DNA of 64,000 nucleotides, from the NCBI RefSeq assembly GCF_045679555.1, contig NC_092110.1, positions 4,045,390 through 4,109,389 of the forward strand, given 5' to 3'. Under the pieces are notes generated by a model. That model was not told the origin of the DNA and did no database searches. It saw only the letters and a program-made list of their open reading frames with translations. Both the position numbers and the translations under genes were made by a program. This document shows, one piece after another, positions 1 to 12,077 of this stretch; within the stretch, counting starts at the first letter, position 1; each line of letters begins with the position of its first letter. Origin of the DNA: Salvelinus alpinus (taxonomy: Eukaryota; Chordata; Actinopteri; Salmoniformes; Salmonidae).

Positions 1-1335
1 CACTGTTTCCCATGCTTGTTCAATGAACCATAAACAATTAATGAACATGCACCTGTGGAACGGTCGTTAAGACACTAACAGCTTACAGACGGTAGGCAAT
101 TAAGGTCACAGTTATGACAACTTAGGACAATAAAGAGGCCTCCTACGGACTCTGAAAAACACCAAAAGATAGATGCCCAGGGTCCCTGCTCATCTGCGTG
201 AACGAGCCTTAGGCATGCTGCAAGGAGGCATGAGGACTGCAGATGTGGCCAGGGAAATAAATTGCAATGTACGTACTGTGAGACGTCTAAGACAACTCTA
301 CAGGGAGACAGGACGGACAGCTGATCGTCCTCGCAGTGGCAGACCACGTGTAACAACACAGGATCGGTACATCCGAACATCACACCTGCGGGACATGTAC
401 AGGATGGCAACAACAACTGCCCGAGCTACACCAGGAACGCACAATCCCTCCATCAGTGCTCAGACTGTCCGCAATAGGCTGAGAGAGGCTGGACTGAGGG
501 CTTGTAGGCCTGTTGTAAGGCAGGTCCTCACCCCACATCACCGGCAACAACGTTGCCTATGGGCACAAACCCACCGTCGCTGGACCAGACAGGACTGGCA
601 AAAAGTGCTCTTCACTGACGAGTCGCGGTTTTGTCTAACCAGGGGTGATGGTCGGATTCGCATTTATCGTTAAAGGAATGAGCATTACACCGAGGCCTGT
701 ACTCTGGAGCGGGATCGATTTGGAGGTGGAGGGTCCGTCATGGTTTGGGGCGGTGTGTCACAGCATCATCGGACTGAGCTTGTTGTCATTGTAGGCAATC
801 TCAACGCTGTGCGTTACAGGGAAGACATCCTCCTCGATCATGTGGTACCCTTCCTGCAGGCTCATCCTGACATGACCCTCCAGCATGACAATGCCACCAG
901 CTATACTGCTCGTTCTGTGTGTGATTTCCTGCAAGACAGGAATGTCAGTGTTCTGCCATGGCCAGCGAAGAGCCCGGATCTCAATCCCATTGAGCATGTC
1001 TGGGACCTGTTGGATCGGAGGGTGAGGGCTAGGCCAGTAACATCTTGCAGCAAGAACTGGCAAATCTCGTGCAGTCCATGAGGAGGAGATGCACTGCAGT
1101 ACTTAATGCAGCTAGTGGCCACACCAGATACTGAATGTTACTTTTGATTTTGACCCCCCCTTTGCTCAGGTACACATTATTCCACTTCTGTTAGTCACAT
1201 GTCTGTGGAACTTGTTCAGTTTATGTTTCAGTTGTTGAATCGTGTTATGTCCATACAAATATTTACACATGTTAAGTTTGCAGAAAATAAATGCAGTTGA
1301 CAGTGAGAGGACGTTTCTTTTTTTGCTGAGTTTAT
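1..1335 (+). mobile_element. Tc1/mariner element, left end outside window
   Basis: A Tc1-family DNA transposon whose left end lies before the window. The transposase reads in frame from 173 (MPRVPAHLRER, helix-turn-helix with VRRLRQLYRETG and the GRPR box) to a stop at 671-673. It resumes in another frame at 740-1081 with MVWGGVSQHH, LQHDNATSY and [12 protein letters not shown]. The DDE residues are visible: D in LFTDESRF, D in QHDNA and E in NPIEHVW. A further shift follows RVRARPV, so at least two breaks disable the protein. The right end is near 1,335, where the sequence reads AAACGTTTC-like then TTTTTTTGCTGAGTT, the inverted end of this salmonid subfamily. It lies upstream of TULP4 and has no evident role there. 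Confidence 0.9.
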
Positions 1336-3072
1336 ATATTTCTGTTTTTGTTGCAAAATTATTTCAGATTATTGCTGGAGAAATATCTTCATCTGTTAAT
1401 CTGTTGACCCACTGAGATCACCATTGATATTTTCTTTTCTAATCAACTGATTTTTCTCTGCAAGTAGCATGTCTTTGGGTATTGGTATTGGTATTCACGC
1501 TGCGGGTCTCAGAAGATTGCTATATCACACTGACATGTTTTCTGAGATATTGAACACTTCTCTAGGATTTGTGAGATCTGATGATCGGCGCAGCGTGACG
1601 ACAATAAAGTCAACCTGGAACGCACCCAATGACGCCTACATGACAATGAAAACTACATGGCAACCGGCATTAAAGGGGCACCGAGCGTCAGCAGAAAGCA
1701 GCCTGGCAACGCGACTGCACTTTCACATAAATCTATGGTGGACTGCGCAGATGAAGGATATGGCAGCGACCTTATATTTGATCAAGTGAGTTCTGCATCT
1801 TGTTCGTGTAGGTGTCCTGCATATTTTGTCAGAATTGGAATTGGTCAGATAAAAGCAAACGAACGAGGGACATCATCCTTTTTATACAGGTTCCTCTCCA
1901 CTGATTCAATCTCAACGAATAGCGGTGGATGAGTTCGATCGATTACGTTCAGTCTAAATGTATTTTCATTCACTATGACATGGCGATTTGATTGATTCAT
2001 TGATTATCCATCTTATTGTAAATATGGAAAATATAGCCGGTGGATACTGGACATATTGTGGGTTGGTGGGTTATTTCTTTCGCGTCCTGCCATTTAAGGG
2101 ATGATTCTTATTCTGTCTATTCATTGAAATCTACAAGTTTTATTGAATTAGTATCGTGTTAATGACGTAACAGACTGACGTTCTCCGTATCTATGGAGAC
2201 ACGAAGGCAAGAGTGTTCGGTTCAGAATGTTCAATGCAGTGTTGCATAGAGACCAGGATTCTAGACATTCCCATGTCATAGCTGAGAGTAGGATATGTTT
2301 CAAGGTTGATGCACTGAATGGACAAGGCAGTGCTTTTCCTGTTTAAAGGCTGCACCCTTTCGATGGAATCTATATAGGCTATGGATAACTTGGAATAAAA
2401 AAAGCCACATTTATTCTTTAGCTTTTTATTTTTATTTGACACAGAATAGTCATCAAACTGCATATCTCCATACTGTAGCTACAGTATTTCAGACACTTTT
2501 TTGGAATCACTTCATGAAGACACAGGCCTATTGAATAGACCTGCCATAGGCCACCATGTAATGAGGATGGACATTTCAAGACATGAGGACCAGGTTGTCT
2601 CCGTGTAGTAACCTGAATGCTGTGTGATGCTCTCAATCTTTTCAGTGACAGATTTGCTCTATCTGGGAATTAGGAAATATCTCACTCTTTAGTGCACCCA
2701 CCATCTGAATGGAAACATGGACACCACCTACAAAGGAGGAATTGTAGTCGACAATGTCCAGGAACTATGAGGTGAGTAACGTGTAGGCTATTATAATTCT
2801 ATTCTATTCTATGTTACATTACCTGGTCATACGTTGCCTAGTAAGGTTGAGTTATGACTTGACTGTATTGTATGGTTTGCTAGGCCTACCTCTTGGAGAA
2901 ACAACCAAAGCACATTAGCCTACCTAATAATCCAGAACAAAGAGTGATATAAAAACACAAACGGAAAAACAAACAAAAAATCAAGTCAGTCAATGATACC
3001 CTTGAAGAAAGACACCAACCTCCACTATATTCCCCTCCTCTGCTTACCTCCAAGCCTGGTCACTCAGTAGGG
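1336..3072. other. 5' flank of TULP4, no coding gene seen
   Basis: No protein family is recognisable in this stretch. Small open frames at 1469-1789 and 1657-1932 overlap each other and resemble nothing I know. A possible noncoding first exon of TULP4 ends at a good donor (CTATGAG then GTGAGT) at about 2,771; this is inference from the splice signal only. Mammalian TULP4 has a long 5' UTR, so noncoding upstream exons are expected. Confidence 0.4.
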
Positions 3073-6000
3073 ATGTTGGCTACTGTGGAACATGGTCCCA
3101 TACTCTGCAGCGACTCCAACATCCTCTGCCTCTCCTGGAAGGGCCGGGTCCCCAAGAGCGAGAAGGACAAGCCTGTGTGCCAGCGGCGCTACCATGAGGA
3201 GGGCTGGTTGGCCACTGGGAACAGTAGAGGGGTGGTGGGCGTGACGTTCACATCCAGCCACTGCAGGAGAGACAGGAACACTCCTCAGAGAATCAACTTC
3301 AACCTGCGAGGACACAACAGTGAGGTGGGTCTTGTTATTTTCCGATACTGCGTTCATCTGCAGAATTATTTAAAAGACACCCTCATATAAACACCCATAT
3401 TTAATCTGACAATCATCACAAAAGAGCATTTTGTGTCAGTATAAAATAGGCTAGGTAGAGTAGGTGGGGGAAGTGGACTGTTTTGTACTTTCTCTCATTC
3501 AGCATGTGCATCTCATGTTGAATATGAATTGTATTCCACTTTCACATTCCTAGAGAGCCCCCTGTGTTCGTGGAGTATAATAGCAGTTGCATACTTCCCT
3601 TTGCAGGTTGTGTTGGTTCGTTGGAATGAGCCCTTTCAGAAGTTGGCCACGTGTGACATGGAGGGAGGCATCTTCGTCTGGATTCAGTATGAGGGACGGT
3701 GGTCTGTAGAGTTAGTGAATGACCGTGGTGCCCAGGTAGGTATAAGATGCCCGGGTAGGATATTTTTACTATATTTCTATTGGGAAAGATAATGTATTGG
3801 TGAAAACATTATGTAATGCTGGAAAGATAATATAATGGATGCATGTCTAATCTCTCCCATCAGGTGAGTGATTTCACGTGGTCCCATGATGGCACTCAGG
3901 CCTTGATCGCCTACAGGGATGGGTTTGTCCTGGTGGGGTCAGTCAGCGGACAGAGACACTGGTCCTCAGAGATCAACCTGGAGAGCCAGATTACCTGTGG
4001 CATCTGGACACCTGACGATCAACAGGTAGGCACACCTGAACTAAGCTAGTTTCTGGCTGAACCCGAACAAAACCATTTAGCATTTATTGCCCTTTTACAA
4101 ACAAATCTTTGACCTTTTTGTTGATATATGAAATAATCTGTTGGTTTCGGGGACACAGATTTAGCCTTGACTAAAAAGCATGTTCATTTGAGATTCTTGC
4201 ATACTTGTTTGTCTATTGCCTGTCCAGGAGATGTACTTGTACATCAAGCTGCCTTGTGCTGCAGAAAAGTTTGATAGGTTCCTGCCCCTATGGGCTGTTC
4301 TGGCTCGGACACGGCTTACTTACTCTTTGTCTAGGACTAGGTTTAATCTTTGTCCAGGAAACCACACCCATTGATGTTTTCTCTCAGAAAATAATGATTC
4401 CTGCCAACTGCCTTTACTTCAGGTGTTGTTTGGTACAGCCGACGGTCAGGTGATAGTGATGGACTGTCATGGTCGCATGCTGGCCCATGTCCTGCTACAC
4501 GAGTCAGATGGCATCGTCGGCATGTCATGGAACTGCCCCTGCTTCCTAGTGGAGGACAGCACAGAAAGCGACACCGACTCTGATGACAATAACCCACCTC
4601 AGGGTAAGATACTGTACTAATGATAATGCAAGATAGTGTGGTTATTTAGATCATTTAGCCACTGATTCTATAGGCACATAGAGTGACGGTGAGTCTTATG
4701 ACAATAACCCACCTCAAGGTAAGACATTGTAAAAGATCAAGCGAGAGAGAGAACATCCCTGTCTTGTACCTCTCTCGAACGTAAAAAAAAAAGAGATGTG
4801 ATAACATTTTTACCTCTACTGTGAACACTATGATCGTGCACATTGGCCAGGATGCTAATGTGTGTATTTCTCTCTCCCAAGTGCGTATCCTGAAGCCCCT
4901 TCTGACAGTTAGCTTCATATCAGGAGACATCAGTTTGATGAACAACTACGATGACCTCGCTCCTACCGTCATCCGCTCAGGACTCAAAGGTAATGACCTT
5001 TTCAATCTTCTATGTGTGGGCGGACCGAATGTGTTGTGACTGAGCTCCTCCTGTCCAGATGTGGAGGTCCAGTGGTGTTCTCAGGGGGACCTCCTGGCCG
5101 TAGCTGGGATGGAGAGACATGGGCTCCCTGGAGTCCCCTCTGACTCTATCGTGAGGAACGCCCTGGTCAAATTCTACAATGTCCAAGGAGAACATATCTA
5201 CACGTTAGAAACACCTGCCCAGGTGAGCTCCCCTCTTTGATTAACTTTTCTGAAATGTTATAGTATGATATTTACAAACTGGTTGTAATCTGTTTGATGG
5301 CATAATTTCAACCAGTTTTGCTTTCTGGGGAGGTCCTCTAACACGTATAAGTCAAATTCTATAAGTCATCTGAAATCTTCAATGAATAACTACAATATTA
5401 ACAGAAAGTATACTTGACATGAAATGTACTGTCGCCACACTTCCAAGTCTAGTTCAGTGGGCTATGGAAAAAGCCAGAAATCAAGGTTCCATAGAATGTG
5501 AATACAACAGAACAGGGCTGACTGGGAACCTCCCTTGTCAACATTTGCCTTGCAGCGCCCCATCACCACTATCTGCTGGGGCCACAGAGACTCTCGTCTG
5601 TTCCTGGCGTGTGGCACGGCGCTGTACGTGGTGCGGGTGGAGCACCGGGTGGCCAGCCTGCAGCTGCTGTGCCAACAGGGCATCGCCAGTGCCCTGCGGG
5701 AGGAGAGGGACGTGGACAAACTAAACATGCCCTCCTTACTCTGTTCCTACGTCACAACCGCCTTCATACCCACCATCAAGGTAAAATAAGCTTTATTCAG
5801 TTGGCTACTGTAGGTTATTATCTGAGCTCAAAGCCATCTGGACTTGTTCATTTCAAAATGACAGGACCCCTTGGTCGTAATCCTTCAATGTTTGTAGATC
5901 GGTAAGGTGCAGGGGATATGCTGGAAGCTCCATCACTACCCTGAGTGTACCTATCCAGATCCTAACGATCTAAAGGGGTAAGGGCCAAGGGGAAGGGGTA

Positions 6001-9000
6001 GGGGTAGGGAGCGGATTGGAACCAACTGTTAATGCTTTTCTCTTGTTTCTCTAGCCTCCTATTCCTGATCCCAACAACATCCGGGACTTTGTCAGCTACC
6101 CCACTGCTGGTAACGAGAGGCTGCACTGCACCATGAAGCGAGCGGAGGACAACCCAGAGGCAGGGGGACCCTGTTACACCCTCTACCTGGAACACCTAGG
6201 TGGTCTGGTGCCCATCCTCAAAGGCAGACGCATCAGCAAGCTACGGCCAGAGTTCATCATCATAGACCCTAAAACAGACAGCAAAGCAGGTGGGATTGGC
6301 CACAGAAAAATGTATTATAATGCGCTTTCAAAAATAGTTAGTATGTTACACACAAACAGCTCATTTTAGACCGGTATATCATGATGAGTTGGGCAACACT
6401 ACCATTGTGTGTTCACATGTATATTGTATTTTTTTCCTAAAGTTCTACTGTTCTGACCTGTTTATAGAGGTCGAGTCAAATATCATTTTTTATTTGTTTG
6501 TTTGTTTATTTACTAGTTTGCTTGTTTTTTTTCCAGATGAGGTGTGTGTGAATGCTATGATCTCCTACATGACTGACAGCTGTAACTGTTCGGACTCCAG
6601 CGACATTGAGTTGAGTGATGAGTGGGTCGGGAAGAAGTCGCCTAAACTATCCAGAGGAAACAGGTCACCCAAGCTTTCCAGGTATCTTTCATTACAATGG
6701 TCTGGACTCTGGAAGAATGAGGTTATAAGACTAATGTTTACCATATTCAACCCTAATCCCAACCATTACCTTTAGTAGCTGATCCATGTTATACAAAAGT
6801 TCAAGCTTCTTCAATTTGTCATTACTGATCATTTTATTTGTTTTAAATGTTATTTGTTAATCATTTTAAATTGGTCTATTTTGCCTTGATTTTGCCGTTT
6901 GTTTTGTTTGTTATCTGGCGTAGAAGGAACATGGAATCTAGAAAATCTCCCAAAATGTCCCGGGCTAGTCAAGAAGGCCCACGATCACCCCGGTTACCAA
7001 CAAAGAAACCTCCAATTCGATCTCCCAGTTTGACGCGTCGAGAGATGTCCATGGATGGAATCTCTGAGGTATTGTCTGAATATGTGTCGTGTGGAACGTT
7101 GGTATAGTGGTTCTTTAGTGGTTAGGTGCTGAAACTGTGGTTTCTGCATGTTTAGATTTAGCCACTTCTGTGCCCAGACGTAAACCGGGTATAGTTAGCT
7201 GGCTAGTGCATGCAATATTTGGTTCTGGGTTCTGGATAATTTTTTACATAATAAAAAAATGAATCTATTTGCTTGATTTCACAGCATAATTATCTTGCTC
7301 AAGTCACGTCCAATATTTGGGGGACAAAGTTCAAAATCGTTGGACTTGCTTCTTTCCTACCTGCTAATCTTGGTGCAGGTAAGATCACAAACATTTGGAG
7401 ACAAAAAATGTACTGAAATCAAACACGGCCATATTTTCAGTATTTACCTTTTTTATTTTTTATTATTCCTTTATATTGACTCAATTTCATTCCAATTCGA
7501 TTGTAGAAATGTTTTCCTCTGTTTTAGTTATCTATAAGACCAGTTTGCTCCATCTACAACCAAGGCAGATGACAATCTACCTTCCGGAGGTGCGGAAAAT
7601 ATCACTTGACTTCATGAGCCTGCCTGTCTTTAACCCAAACGTCTTCAGTGAGGATGAGGATGACTTGCCAGGTAAGTCATGAATGAATGAACTAACAATT
7701 CATTGATACTGCAAGTTAACATGAATTTTGGGTTGGATGTTGACTTTTGTTTAGTAATGAATGTAGTACATAACAATACCTAAAGTTATTGGAATATTCT
7801 TTGACTTGTCTTTCAGTGATGGGACCATCTGGAGTGACAAGTGACAACCCTCCCTGTACGGTCAACATCCCCATCGCACCCATCCACAGCCCTGCCCAAG
7901 CCATGTCCCCCACTCAGAGCATTGGACTGGTCCAATCCCTGCTGGCCAATCAGAACATCCAGCTGGATGTCTTGACCAATCCCACGGCTACGGCTTCAGC
8001 AGCAGCGGCGGCGGCCGCTGCAGCAGCCTCAGCCTCTATTGCAGGGCCTGATCACAGTCAGAATGCAGTAGCAGCACAGTACAGTGGGACTCTAGGAAGG
8101 TACTCCAACCCAGGACAGGTGATCTTTAACGGGCTAGAGATGGGTCCCCTCCTAGCTGGAACACTACCTCCACCTCCTCCTCCACATCACCTCCCTCAAC
8201 AACCTCAACAACAACGTCCTCAATCGCAACAGACACACCAACAACAGTCCAAACAACCACAGCAGATACTAACCCAACAGCAGCAGCAGCAACAACAACA
8301 GAGAATGCAACAGCATCAACAACTACAGCACCAGCAACAGCAGATTCAACAACAACATCAACAACTACAACAGCATCATATACAGCAGATCCAACAGCAG
8401 CAGCAGCAACAGACTCAGCAGCACCAAGCACTGCAACAACAGCACCAACAACAACAGGCGGCACTGCAACAGCAACAACAGCAGATCCAACAGCAGCACC
8501 AACACTTGCAACAACAGCAAATCGCTCAGCAGCACCAACAGATGCAGCTGCAGCATGAGCAAATGCATCAGCAGCAGCAGCAAATGCAGCAGCAACAACA
8601 GCAGATCCGACAGCAGATTATAGAGATGAGGCAGCAACAGCAGCAGCTGCAGCAGCAACATCAGCAGATACAACAGCAACACCAACAGATGCAGAGGCAG
8701 CACCAACAAATGCAGCAGCAACTGAAGCTGCAGATCACCTTGCCCCCTCCGCCTACTGGCTATCCCACCATCTCTCTGCAGCAGTTCCAGGTACTGCAAC
8801 AGATACCCCACCCCAGTGCAGAGTTGGGACCAGAAAGAGGAGAGCAGGGGCATACTCAGAGCCATACTCTGGGCAGGCCAAGTCTACCGCGATCCAGGCC
8901 TCCATCATTCATTGATGTAGACAGCTTACGGTCTAGACCTCCTTCCTTCATCGAAGCAGACACATCAAGATCTAGACCACCGTCATTCATCGACATAGAC

Positions 9001-12000
9001 ACAATACGGACTAGACCTCCTTCTTTCATTGATGCAGATACAGGTACATTGCGGTCTAGACCCCCGTTGTTCCTCGATGCAGACTCCTCCCGATCCAGAC
9101 CTCCTTCATTCATAGACACAGACACACTACGGTCTAGACCTCCTTCCTTCCTCGATGCAGAGACTTCCCTTGAGATCCAGATGAGGAAGGTGAACCCTCC
9201 ACCACCCTACCCAGGCACCGTAGTTTCTGCAGCCACCGCCACAACCTCCAGCGCTCCTCAGACCCTCATCACCAACTGTGACAACCCCAACATACTGGTC
9301 ACAGCAGACCTGTGTCTGAAGAAAGACGAGTTCTCACTCCACCCAGTTGGTCTCCAGTACCAGATGGGATACGAGAGGATCACAACCTTTGACAGCAGTG
9401 GGAATGTAGAGGAGGTGTGTCGCCCTCGCAGAAGACTCATACGCAACCAGAACGCCTACGCTGTTCAAGGTATGGGAGGTTCTGCCACACTTAAAGTCAC
9501 CTCATCGTCTGACAGTAAGAAAGTCCAGCTTCCTTACAGCTCAGCGACTCTAAGCCGCCTCTCTGTGCCACGATACTCCATACCCAGCAGAGACCCGCCC
9601 CCCTACCCAGATCCAGCCAATCAGGTTAACATTAACACGACGACACTTCCTCCTTCCCAGCGCATGGACAGTAGTCACATGATTCACGCCACCTTGCGAC
9701 CTGACCGGCGAGACGTGGAATCTCGCCTGAAGGTGTCCCAGATGGTTGACGCTTCAAGGACTCTACCAACCAAGTCTAAGGTCAACAGTGCTGCCCTAGC
9801 GCTCTCTTACCAGCAGAGGGTGCCCACGGCTCTGTATACCTGCACTCAGTGCAGCAGCAACAGCAGCAGCAGCAGCAGCACCAGTGTCAGTGTTAGTGGT
9901 GGTGCTAGTAGCAGCAGTGGCATCGCAGGAGGCACTGTAGTGCGACAGGATTTCCCACCAGGAAAAGGTGCTCATCACAGCACCATCATTGTTCACTCCA
10001 AAAGCACTTCGCCTCAAGCTTCTCAGTCATCTTACAATCTGCTGAGTCCTGTTGATAACAGCAGGGATAGGACTGTGTATGTGAACTCTGCCTTTACCGA
10101 AGACGAGACATTAAGTCAGCAGTGTCGTCACTTGACTCTTGGGGAAGTTAGTTTGACTCTGAAACGTCCTCCACCATACCAGTGGGACCCAAACACTGCA
10201 GAGGAGTTCTGGATACCCCCAGAACAGACTATCTTAGCTCCTCCTCCACCACCAACGCACAAACCACCACCCCCGATCATCTTCAGCAATGCTCAGCATC
10301 TGGACATGACACGGCTGCCTTTTGTACTCTCAACAAAACCTCCCAGCAGCCCAAGTACTGTTACTTTCCCATCAGGTTACCAGATCTCCATGTCACCTTT
10401 CCCTCCAGGGGTAGGTCAGGATGGATCCCCACTCCAGTCCATGCAGAGCATTCCACCACCCTGCCCTCCCAACGAAGTAGTTGCTCCAGTCCCCCAGTTT
10501 TCCCAGCAGGACCCCAACCTGGTCTTGCCACCTGGATACCCTCCCAATCATGCCAACCTAGCTTGCTGCCCTCTGCCCCCGATGTACCCAGGGGCCACCT
10601 CCTGTGCTGGGCTTCAGCTGCACCCTGTTAGCCTGCACCCCTGGAACCCATATAGCCTACCCATGCAGGACCTGTCAGGCTCTGCCACCCTCCCCAGCAA
10701 GTCTCATCAGGTTTTAGAGAAGCCAGTCCTCTCCCCACCTCCTTCTATTGTTCCCCCCCCACCACCTCTTACACTTCCTCCTCCTCCACCAACCGAACTG
10801 CCGAAATCCAAAAGCCCTACAAAGGAGCTGGCGGAATCTGCCAGTAGCTTCCAGGAGCCGTCTTCTCTAAACGAAAGCCCCGTTCCAGACCGACAGGGGT
10901 CCGACATGTTCAGCAAGAAAAGTCGTAAACGTCTCGACAGCCGAGCCGAGGCTGCAAACATGACCACCGTCTCAGAGAGCAAATCCAAAAAGGAAGGGCG
11001 CGCACTCTCCGACTTCAACTCCCTCATCTCCAGCCCCAGGCTTGGCGGCAGGGAGAAGAAGAAACTCAAAGGCCAGAGGGAGCAGCTGAACAAAACCAAG
11101 AAGCTCAACAGGACCAGTACCACCAGCGAGTTCCAGGACAGTTCGGAGAGCGAGCCCGAGCTCTTCATCAGCGGAGACGAACTGATGAACCAGAGCCAGA
11201 GCTCCAAGAAGGGTTGGAAGAGTAAGAGGAGCCTGAGGATGGCCAGTGAACTGGAGGAGATTAAGTGCAGGAAGGCCAATGAGAGAGAGGACCGCGGGCT
11301 GGGCAGCCAGGGATTCATCTATGTCATGGCCAATAAGCAGCCACTCTGGAATGAGGCCACACAGGTCTACCAGTTGGACTTCGGAGGACGGGTCACTCAG
11401 GAGTCTGCTAAGAACTTTCAGATCGAGCTGGACGGGAGACAGGTAAAATGTGGCTTCCATTATTTACAGAAACCTAGATACATTGTAAAAAAGAACCACC
11501 TATATATAATTTAGAATGTGAAATCTGTTTGCGGTTGCTTTAAATATAAGTTTAGCCTCCAGTCTCTGGAGGCCTGGGTTCAGATCCCACCACTGCCACC
11601 AACTGTCACATTGCCCTGTTTATGGCTGAGATGAGTCAGCACTCAAATTGAACTCCAGGCAGCAGTGGCGCAGCCAGAAGTTCGTTGGTGGGTGGGCCTG
11701 CAGAAATTTGGGTGGGCCAATTATATATATATATTTTGTATTTTTGAGGGGGTTGGGGAAAGCAGCTAACTTCCTGCAATTTTACACATTTTGTCATGGG
11801 GCAAAGAGAAAACTTTACATTTTCACAGCTAATGTCATGCTATTCTACACATTTTGCCAACAGGCCCACCTGTACCTATGCCCCACAGATGTGATCCAAA
11901 CAGGCCTTCCTTACAGCTTTATTTCTGCTTTCCTGTCTCTTTTCCCCTGTTTTTCTACAGGTGATGCAGTTTGGCAGAATCGATGGGAACGCATATATCC

Positions 12001-12077
12001 TGGATTTCCAGTATCCTTTCTCAGCAGTGCAGGCCTTTGCTGTTGCCTTAGCCAATGTTACTCAAAGGCTGAAGTAA
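3073..12077 (+). CDS. tulp4: Tubby-related protein 4 (TULP4/TUSP), 14 coding exons
   Basis: TULP4 combines N-terminal WD40 repeats, a SOCS box and a C-terminal tubby domain; it is thought to act as a substrate receptor of a cullin-RING ubiquitin ligase. Exons: 3073-3324, 3607-3735, 3864-4025, 4423-4603, 4882-4989, 5059-5222, 5556-5780, 6055-6289, 6537-6681, 6924-7068, 7285-7378, 7528-7671, 7817-11442, 11961-12077. They sum to 5,727 nt (1,908 aa) with every join in phase. The start MLATVEHGP matches the vertebrate N-terminus. WD40 blocks fill residues 1-380. The SOCS box is near residue 390 (MPSLLCSYVTTAFIPTIK). The tubby end reads QPLWNEATQVYQLDFGGR, then MQFGRIDGNAYILDF and ANVTQRLK before the stop. 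Human TULP4 is about 1,540 aa; the excess comes mostly from a glutamine tract (about 790-970) and a tandem repeat (about 1019-1111). No frame damage is seen. Confidence 0.96.
7999..8044 (+). repeat. Polyalanine run in TULP4
   Basis: About eleven consecutive alanine codons (mixed GCA, GCG, GCC and GCT) lie in the large TULP4 exon shortly before the glutamine tract. The mixed codons indicate a protein-level repeat rather than a fresh trinucleotide expansion. Confidence 0.85.
8200..8740 (+). repeat. Long glutamine-rich tract in TULP4
   Basis: About 180 codons, mainly CAG and CAA with interspersed CAC/CAT (His), ATG, ATC and CTG, sit in frame in the largest TULP4 exon at residues of about 790-970. 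The longest pure Q runs are 9-10 residues. It is preceded by a proline run (TLPPPPPPHHLPQQ). The mixed CAG/CAA usage argues against unstable pure-CAG expansion. Mammalian TULP4 has only short proline/glutamine-rich stretches at this place. The frame is open through the whole tract. Confidence 0.92.
8887..9165 (+). repeat. Seven tandem RSRPPSFID-type repeats in TULP4
   Basis: Seven units of about 13 residues follow one another in frame: RSRPPSFIDVDSL, RSRPPSFIEADTS, RSRPPSFIDIDTI, RTRPPSFIDADTGTL, RSRPPLFLDADSS, RSRPPSFIDTDTL, RSRPPSFLDAETS. Arg/Ser at the front, Pro-Pro-Ser-Phe in the middle and an acidic tail are kept, while third codon positions vary. This suggests selection on the peptide, perhaps as a repeated binding motif. 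I know of no such array in mammalian TULP4. Confidence 0.9.
11650..11960. repeat. Repeat-like DNA in last TULP4 intron
   Basis: The final intron (11443-11960) carries DNA with GGTGGGTGGGCC and CCAATTATATATATA stretches. Part of it resembles the GCGCAGCC...GGTGGGC segment inside the Tc1-type element near 37,680. The element class is not resolved. The open frame 11648-12163 crosses the last exon in the wrong frame and is not a gene. Confidence 0.4.

Noticed and set aside
1469-1932. Two overlapping small plus-strand frames upstream of TULP4
   Set aside because: No recognisable domain, no splice or codon pattern, and they overlap each other in different frames.
5890-6000. Possible extra TULP4 exon in the intron before 6,055
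   Set aside because: The reading frames contain stops and do not match the conserved IPTIK-PPIPDPNN junction, which joins 5,780 to 6,055 directly.
8126-8865. Minus-strand Val/Ala- and Leu-rich open frames over 8,126-8,865
   Set aside because: These are the complement of the CAG/CAA tract (CTG/TTG repeats), not genes.
10707-11460. Long minus-strand open frames opposite the TULP4 exon
   Set aside because: They are antisense shadows of a GC- and codon-biased coding exon, with low-complexity Leu/Ser translation and no homology.
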